This document shows, in pieces, positions 7,411 to 11,081 of a stretch of DNA of 11,081 nucleotides. This stretch comes from Alistipes sp. (lineage in GTDB: Bacteria; Bacteroidota; Bacteroidia; Bacteroidales; Rikenellaceae). The notes below the pieces were generated by a model. The model was not told the DNA's origin and made no database searches. It saw only the letters and a list, made by a program, of their open reading frames with translations. Where the stretch lies: the NCBI GenBank assembly GCA_019422485.1, contig JAHZDG010000053.1:1-11081 (forward strand), written 5' to 3'. Each line of letters starts with the position of its first letter. Position 1 is the first letter of the stretch. A program made the position numbers and the translations under genes.

Positions 7411-7520
7411 GACTTTTTTGATTGAGTTTTACCCGGTTTGTGGCCGGATGGTTGTTTATGATTGTTTTCAATCAGGTTTATGGCTTCATCTAAAAAATCA
7501 TAGGCACCGATTCCCTTCAC
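7407..7520 (-). CDS. Possible 37-codon small ORF between dehydrogenase and aldolase genes
   Basis: On the minus strand a GTG-initiated frame begins 2 bases after the dehydrogenase stop and ends in a TGA that overlaps the aldolase start as ATGA. The predicted peptide starts (M)KGIGAYDFLDEAINLIENN and then becomes a basic, Gly/Lys/Ser-rich tail ending KTQSKKS. A purine-rich GATTGAG precedes the GTG. The geometry suggests translational coupling, but the stretch is AT-rich like a spacer and uses codons unlike its neighbours. It could be a chance frame. I recognise no family. Confidence 0.25.
   Translation of the reverse strand: MKGIGAYDFLDEAINLIENNHKQPSGHKPGKTQSKKS
7459..7474. repeat. Short inverted repeat TGATTG/CAATCA
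   Basis: Perfect 6-bp arms, TGATTG (7459-7464) and CAATCA (7469-7474), surround TTTT, about 50 bases upstream of the tandem aldolase start. It could be a small operator or an mRNA hairpin, but arms this short arise by chance. Confidence 0.25.
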
Positions 7521-7521
7521 C

Positions 7522-8802
7522 TCAATCGTTTACTTCATCGGCATGGGCGAGCAGATATTCCTCTGCTTCCACGCTCCAGAGTCCGTTGTGACGATCGCAG
7601 ATTTCGGCCAGCGCTTTGAATGCGGCATTGGTTTTGCCGCGTTCGGCGAATTCGGCAATCGGTGTCAACGGCATGTCGATATGCGTATAAATCAATTTCT
7701 TGCCGCCCGGAATGGAAGGCAGGTTCAGGGTGGTGTCGATCACGGCGTTCAGCCCTCCGATGTGGGTGACCAGACCGGCCGGATCGAGGCCTTCGCCCAT
7801 CATATGGATAGCTTCCTGCATGTCGGCCGTGTTGCCGCCGCTGGTTCCCACGATATGGGTGAAGGCATAGTGCACATTATAAAAGTTCAACGGGGCCGTA
7901 AAGTCGGTTTTGGCCGGGCCTGCGAAGAAGTTGAGGCAGCCGTCGAAGGCCAGAATCGCATCGGCTTGTTGTACGACCGGAGCCACCGGAGCGAAGACAA
8001 ATACGTCATCGAAACCCTGACCGCCGGTCAGGCTGCGAAGTTCGGCGACGGGATCGCTCATGGCTCCCGTGTTGACGTATTTCAGTTCGATGCCGTTTTT
8101 AGCGGCTTCGGCCGGGGTGTACAACGAGGCGGCGCGATCCAAACGTGCCTGGTCGATGTCGGTAACGACCAGCAGTTTGGGTTGGCGATCGGGACGATGG
8201 ATGGCATAGTTGATGGCGGCCAGCCCCATGGGACCTACTCCGGCCAGAATTGCCATGTTCCCACCCTGTTTGATCTCCATTTGATGTACATAGGAGCCCG
8301 GGGTGGTGTGGTAGTTGGCGTGCATGGCGCCGATTACGCACGAGAGCGGTTCGGACAATGCACCGGGATAGTAACCGCGGCCTTTGTATTCCAGCAGACA
8401 GCCCTGTTCCATCACTTCGTTGGGAATGATCACATACGTGGCATCCCCGCCGATAAAGCGATAGGAGTAGCCCGGAGCACTCAATACGCCCACCGGCCCC
8501 TTCTCGTAGTTGAGGGCGGGCTGGATGGAGAATTTGAAACCGGGTTTGAATTTGGACTGCCATTTGGCCCCTACTTCCACCAGTTCACCGGCAAATTCAT
8601 GCCCGATGATCACCGGGTTGGAAGCGATATCCCGCGGTACACGTTTGTGTACGTCGGCCTGGTGCGAGGCTTTGTAGGAGGACATGCAGATGCTGTCGCA
8701 GACCACCTTAGCCAAAATCTCGTCGTCCTGAATGGGCGGCAACTGGAACTCCTCCAACCGGAGGTCGTCCTTGCCATATAATCTTACTGCTTTTGTTTTC
8801 AT
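7522..8802 (-). CDS. Zinc-binding dehydrogenase, L-sorbose-1-phosphate reductase (SorE)-like
   Basis: A cytoplasmic medium-chain dehydrogenase, 426 residues, resembling the SorE branch that reduces L-sorbose-1-phosphate to glucitol-6-phosphate. The N-terminal GroES-like domain has the catalytic zinc set: Cys39 in SICMSS, His68-Glu69 in GHEFAG, and Glu151 in SEP. There is no four-Cys structural zinc lobe (no Cys between residues 90 and 130). The cofactor domain has GVGPMG at 188-193 and Asp215 at the end of the next strand, favouring NAD(H). The opening KAVRLYGKDDLRLEEF is typical of the family. A promoter-like site and an inverted repeat lie just upstream, so this gene and those after it may be controlled separately from the aldolase/SDR gene. 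It may act on a phosphorylated ketose or polyol linked to the two aldolases. The exact substrate is not readable. Confidence 0.85.
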   Translation of the reverse strand: MKTKAVRLYGKDDLRLEEFQLPPIQDDEILAKVVCDSICMSSYKASHQADVHKRVPRDIASNPVIIGHEFAGELVEVGAKWQSKFKPGFKFSIQPALNYEKGPVGVLSAPGYSYRFIGGDATYVIIPNEVMEQGCLLEYKGRGYYPGALSEPLSCVIGAMHANYHTTPGSYVHQMEIKQGGNMAILAGVGPMGLAAINYAIHRPDRQPKLLVVTDIDQARLDRAASLYTPAEAAKNGIELKYVNTGAMSDPVAELRSLTGGQGFDDVFVFAPVAPVVQQADAILAFDGCLNFFAGPAKTDFTAPLNFYNVHYAFTHIVGTSGGNTADMQEAIHMMGEGLDPAGLVTHIGGLNAVIDTTLNLPSIPGGKKLIYTHIDMPLTPIAEFAERGKTNAAFKALAEICDRHNGLWSVEAEEYLLAHADEVND

Positions 8803-8840
8803 AAAGTTAAGCGTTAAGATATTTACGCCCGTTGCTGGCG

Positions 8841-8848
8841 CAAATATA
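8841..8848 (-). promoter_or_regulatory. -7 promoter element upstream of the SorE-like gene
   Basis: The minus strand reads TATATTTG, a perfect match to the Bacteroidota -7 pattern TAnnTTTG, 38 bases upstream of the dehydrogenase ATG. Transcription would begin near 8835. A good -33 TTTG is not seen at the expected spacing, where the inverted repeat lies instead, suggesting an activator- or repressor-controlled promoter. Confidence 0.6.
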
Positions 8849-8861
8849 CGGATTAATTCTG

Positions 8862-8885
8862 TTTTCCGGTATCTCGTCCGGAAAA
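8862..8885. promoter_or_regulatory. Perfect inverted repeat, candidate operator
   Basis: TTTTCCGG (8862-8869) and CCGGAAAA (8878-8885) form perfect 8-base arms around an 8-base spacer. It starts 13 bases upstream of the -7 element and covers where the -33 box should be, a good position for a regulator. As a minus-strand hairpin it lacks a following T tract, so it is a poor terminator for the gene before it. No regulator gene is present in the window. Confidence 0.5.
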
Positions 8886-8910
8886 GTGCCGATTTTCTTT
8901 TCGTTTGCCC

Positions 8911-10872
8911 TTAGCTGAGCATTACCTGACCGCCCGTAACGGGTACGGCTTGTCCCGTTTCGCAGGTTTGTTCGATCAGATATAGCACGGCTTTGGTGAC
9001 GTCTTCGGGGCCGGTCCCTTTCTGCATCGGAACCTGGGCCATGTAGTATTTGCGGACGTCTTCGACGTTCTGGGCTCCCGGAACTTTGCCGGCTTTGAGG
9101 TACTGTACGAACAGCCCGTTGACCGGATCGCTCCACAGCGGACCTTCGTAGAAGTTTCCCGGGCAGACCGAATTGACTTTGATGCGGGCGGGAGCCAGTT
9201 CCAGGGCAAACGACTGGGTGAGCCCTATGCCGCCGAATTTGCCGCCGGCATAGGCAAAGTTGGCTTTCGAGCCGCGCAGACCGCTCTTGGAGTTGATCTG
9301 GATGATGTCGGCGTAGCGTTGCGGGTCGCAGCTGTTCTGGAGCTTCATCACCGGAGTGACGGTCTTCACGCAGTAGAAATAGGCGTTGTAGTTGATCTTG
9401 GTGACAAACTCGAAGTTTTCGGGGGTCATTACGTCGATACCGCCGGCACGCAATACCCCGGCGTTGCTGACAAATACGTCCAGCCCGCCGAATGCACAAA
9501 CCGTTTCATGCACCAGATTGCGTAGACTATCCAGATCAGCCACGTTCGTTTTGACGAAGATGGCCCGATTGCTTTTGGCCAGAGCGTTGAGGTTGGCGGC
9601 GGTCTGCATACCCACGGTGTCGTTCAGGTCGGCCACCACGATGTTGGCTCCCTGAGCGATCAGGCAGCGGGCGATGCCTTCCCCGAAACCTTGGGCGGCT
9701 CCCGTTACGATGATGATCTTGTTTTCGACCCGTCCGGCGGCTCCACCAGCGCTTACTTTGCGGCGGTAGTTTTCCACTTCCCAGTTGTCGATGAAGTCGA
9801 TTTGGGCCTGGGTCATGGGATGTTCACCCCCGAACGAGGCCGACAGATAGGCGATTTTCATCATGTCCTGATAGACTTCCTGGATGATATTCGCTCCGGC
9901 GGCGTTGTCGCCCACGGCCACCAAACCGATCCCTTTGATCAGAATGACTTTGGGAGCATAACCGTTTTGGGCGATGTAGGCTTCGATTTTGGCCTGAGCG
10001 GCTTCGCGGATCGCTTCGGGACCCTGGGCGTCGATGTAGATGTATTGCGACTTGCAGTATACGATAATGTCCGGCGAGAAGGGTTTCGAAATCTTGGCGA
10101 TGTTGTCGGCCGACGAGGTGAAGTAGTCGATCAGTTCGTTGTTGACCACTTTGAGGGTTTTGTCGGGGCCGTCGGCGCTGCACCAGATACGCAAAGCCGG
10201 AATGACTTCGGCGGCACAAGTGCACACCTCTTTTTCTCCGGTCGGCAGCGTGACGGTCAGGGCCTGTTCGATTTTGCCCAGCACTTCGTCGTAGAGGGCC
10301 TGCACTTTTTCGGGCGATTCGGCACCGACAAAAATCCCGTGGTTCTGCAACAGAATAACAGCGGGTTCATGGCCGTGAGCGGCGGTGTAGGCCTGGATCC
10401 GTTTTTCGACCTCTTTGAACAGAATATAACCCGGATCGATGTAAGGGATATACAGCACGCTGTCGCCGAACAGTTTCTGAGTGACGGCTTCCACGTCCTG
10501 GGCGCACATCAGGGCATTGACCATCGTGGGATGGAGGTGTACGATGAACGGCGCCTGAAGGGCGTTATGCAGGGAGGTTTCGACACTCGGACGGCGATCC
10601 TTGGTGATGCAAGCGGCCGCCAGATCGTTTTTGACCTCTTCTTCACGGGCCGCCGAATCGGTCGGATAGGCTTTCTCAGAGATGACGTTCAGTTTGGCCC
10701 GGTCGAGAACGGCAAAGCCCTCTTCGGTGATGGTGGCCAGCGCGTGACCACTGGCTTTGACCCACAGTTTGTCGGCCGTCTTGAAGGAGGTATTCCCCCC
10801 GCCGGCAATGACATAACGGCTGTCCCGGCCGTATAATTGAGAAATGGCGATCAGTTGTTCTATCTCTTTCAT
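8911..10872 (-). CDS. Bifunctional class II aldolase/short-chain dehydrogenase (RhaD-ADH-like)
   Basis: A 653-residue fusion. The aldolase part (about 1-215) has GGGN at 24-27, Glu98 in SVETSLH, His112 and His114 in HLHP, and His178 in QNHG, a complete class II zinc-aldolase set. Residues about 220-345 look like a degenerate repeat of the second half of that domain, with the His motif replaced by GIG at 314-316. The SDR part (about 384-653) has TGAAQGFG at 390-397, SNAG at 469-472, a Ser near 528 and Tyr541/Lys545 (YAGGK), all needed for catalysis. Related fusions cleave L-rhamnulose-1-phosphate or a similar ketose-1-phosphate to DHAP and an aldehyde, then oxidise or reduce the aldehyde. It may serve the rhamnose pathway seen at the left of the window. 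ATG 10872 follows the previous stop by 32 bases, suggesting one operon. Confidence 0.88.
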   Translation of the reverse strand: MKEIEQLIAISQLYGRDSRYVIAGGGNTSFKTADKLWVKASGHALATITEEGFAVLDRAKLNVISEKAYPTDSAAREEEVKNDLAAACITKDRRPSVETSLHNALQAPFIVHLHPTMVNALMCAQDVEAVTQKLFGDSVLYIPYIDPGYILFKEVEKRIQAYTAAHGHEPAVILLQNHGIFVGAESPEKVQALYDEVLGKIEQALTVTLPTGEKEVCTCAAEVIPALRIWCSADGPDKTLKVVNNELIDYFTSSADNIAKISKPFSPDIIVYCKSQYIYIDAQGPEAIREAAQAKIEAYIAQNGYAPKVILIKGIGLVAVGDNAAGANIIQEVYQDMMKIAYLSASFGGEHPMTQAQIDFIDNWEVENYRRKVSAGGAAGRVENKIIIVTGAAQGFGEGIARCLIAQGANIVVADLNDTVGMQTAANLNALAKSNRAIFVKTNVADLDSLRNLVHETVCAFGGLDVFVSNAGVLRAGGIDVMTPENFEFVTKINYNAYFYCVKTVTPVMKLQNSCDPQRYADIIQINSKSGLRGSKANFAYAGGKFGGIGLTQSFALELAPARIKVNSVCPGNFYEGPLWSDPVNGLFVQYLKAGKVPGAQNVEDVRKYYMAQVPMQKGTGPEDVTKAVLYLIEQTCETGQAVPVTGGQVMLS

Positions 10873-10904
10873 GGTGGGTTCGATTGGTTTATGTGGATGG
10901 TAAA

Positions 10905-11081
10905 TTACCGGATCAGGGAGCGGATCAGTCGATTTCCCTCTTGAATGAACAGGTTGCGTTTGGCCAGCGAGGGCATGCCCTCACGACTGGTGTACCCTTC
11001 GTAGCCCCGACGCAGCGCTTCCTGATGGGCTGCGACGATGCAGGCTCCGGCATAGTTGATGGCCTTGAGCTTGGGGGTCAG
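10905..11081 (-). CDS. C-terminal end of an unrecognised protein (partial)
   Basis: The minus-strand frame is open from the window edge to TAA at 10905-10907, giving the last 58 residues. They begin LTPKLKAINYAGACIVAAH and end GNRLIRSLIR, with a helical, Arg/Lys-rich character and an RRGYEGYTSREGMPSLAKR stretch in the middle. I do not recognise the family. A sugar kinase or isomerase would fit the operon, but the end does not resemble the FGGY kinases I know. It is 32 bases upstream of the aldolase/SDR gene and in the same direction, so the two are probably co-transcribed. The 5' part is outside the window. Confidence 0.7.
   Translation of the reverse strand: MTPKLKAINYAGACIVAAHQEALRRGYEGYTSREGMPSLAKRNLFIQEGNRLIRSLIR

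Noticed and set aside
7543..8781. 412-codon open frame on the plus strand
   Set aside because: Antisense shadow of the SorE-like dehydrogenase, with biased composition and no recognisable domain.
8862..8885. Inverted repeat as the terminator of the aldolase/SDR gene
   Set aside because: No T tract follows on the minus strand and the spacer is 8 bases. The operator reading fits its position better.
8807..9499. 230-codon alternative minus-strand frame inside the aldolase/SDR gene
   Set aside because: It overlaps the SDR domain, whose catalytic motifs are clear in the main frame. The product is Arg-rich with no family resemblance.
9691..10836. 381-codon open frame on the plus strand
   Set aside because: Antisense shadow of the aldolase/SDR gene, rich in Asp, Phe, Gly and Val as expected from reverse reading of GC-biased codons.

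Overview
This window looks like chromosomal DNA of a Bacteroidota species, probably a gut Bacteroidales. Three things point there. Genes start without clear Shine-Dalgarno sequences. One strong promoter-like site has the TAnnTTTG -7 element of that phylum (8841-8848, minus strand). The gene content is that of an anaerobic sugar degrader. The moderately GC-rich coding sequence with AT-rich gaps would fit an Alistipes-like or Rikenellaceae organism, but I cannot fix the genus by eye. I see no mobile element, CRISPR array, tRNA or rRNA.

Left part, plus strand (1-2831): the end of an L-rhamnose operon. It holds rhaA (L-rhamnose isomerase), rhaT (L-rhamnose/H+ symporter) and rhaM (L-rhamnose mutarotase), closed by a strong intrinsic terminator. 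rhaA is split by an in-frame TAA at 551-553. The reading frame and protein similarity continue unchanged after the stop, so this is a clean one-codon nonsense lesion, a sequencing error or a recoding event. It is the most checkable oddity here. A structured hairpin with a GCGA tetraloop lies between rhaA and rhaT.

Middle (2832-5386): a malate dehydrogenase gene on the minus strand converges on rhaM. It is divergent from a YeiH-family (UPF0324) membrane protein on the plus strand. The roughly 300-base gap between them holds candidate promoters for both.

Right part, minus strand (5387-11081): a sugar-aldolase cluster. In transcription order it encodes an unrecognised protein (C-terminal 58 residues only), a 653-residue class II aldolase/short-chain dehydrogenase fusion, a SorE-like zinc dehydrogenase, a possible 37-codon small ORF, a tandem-domain class II aldolase-like protein, and a lipoate-protein ligase lacking the usual C-terminal domain. 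An internal promoter with an overlapping perfect inverted repeat precedes the dehydrogenase gene. Both aldolase proteins appear to pair one intact zinc-aldolase unit with one degenerate unit. The cluster probably cleaves a phosphorylated ketose and reduces or oxidises the products. It may supply the aldolase step that the visible part of the rhamnose operon lacks, but its real substrate cannot be read from the sequence.
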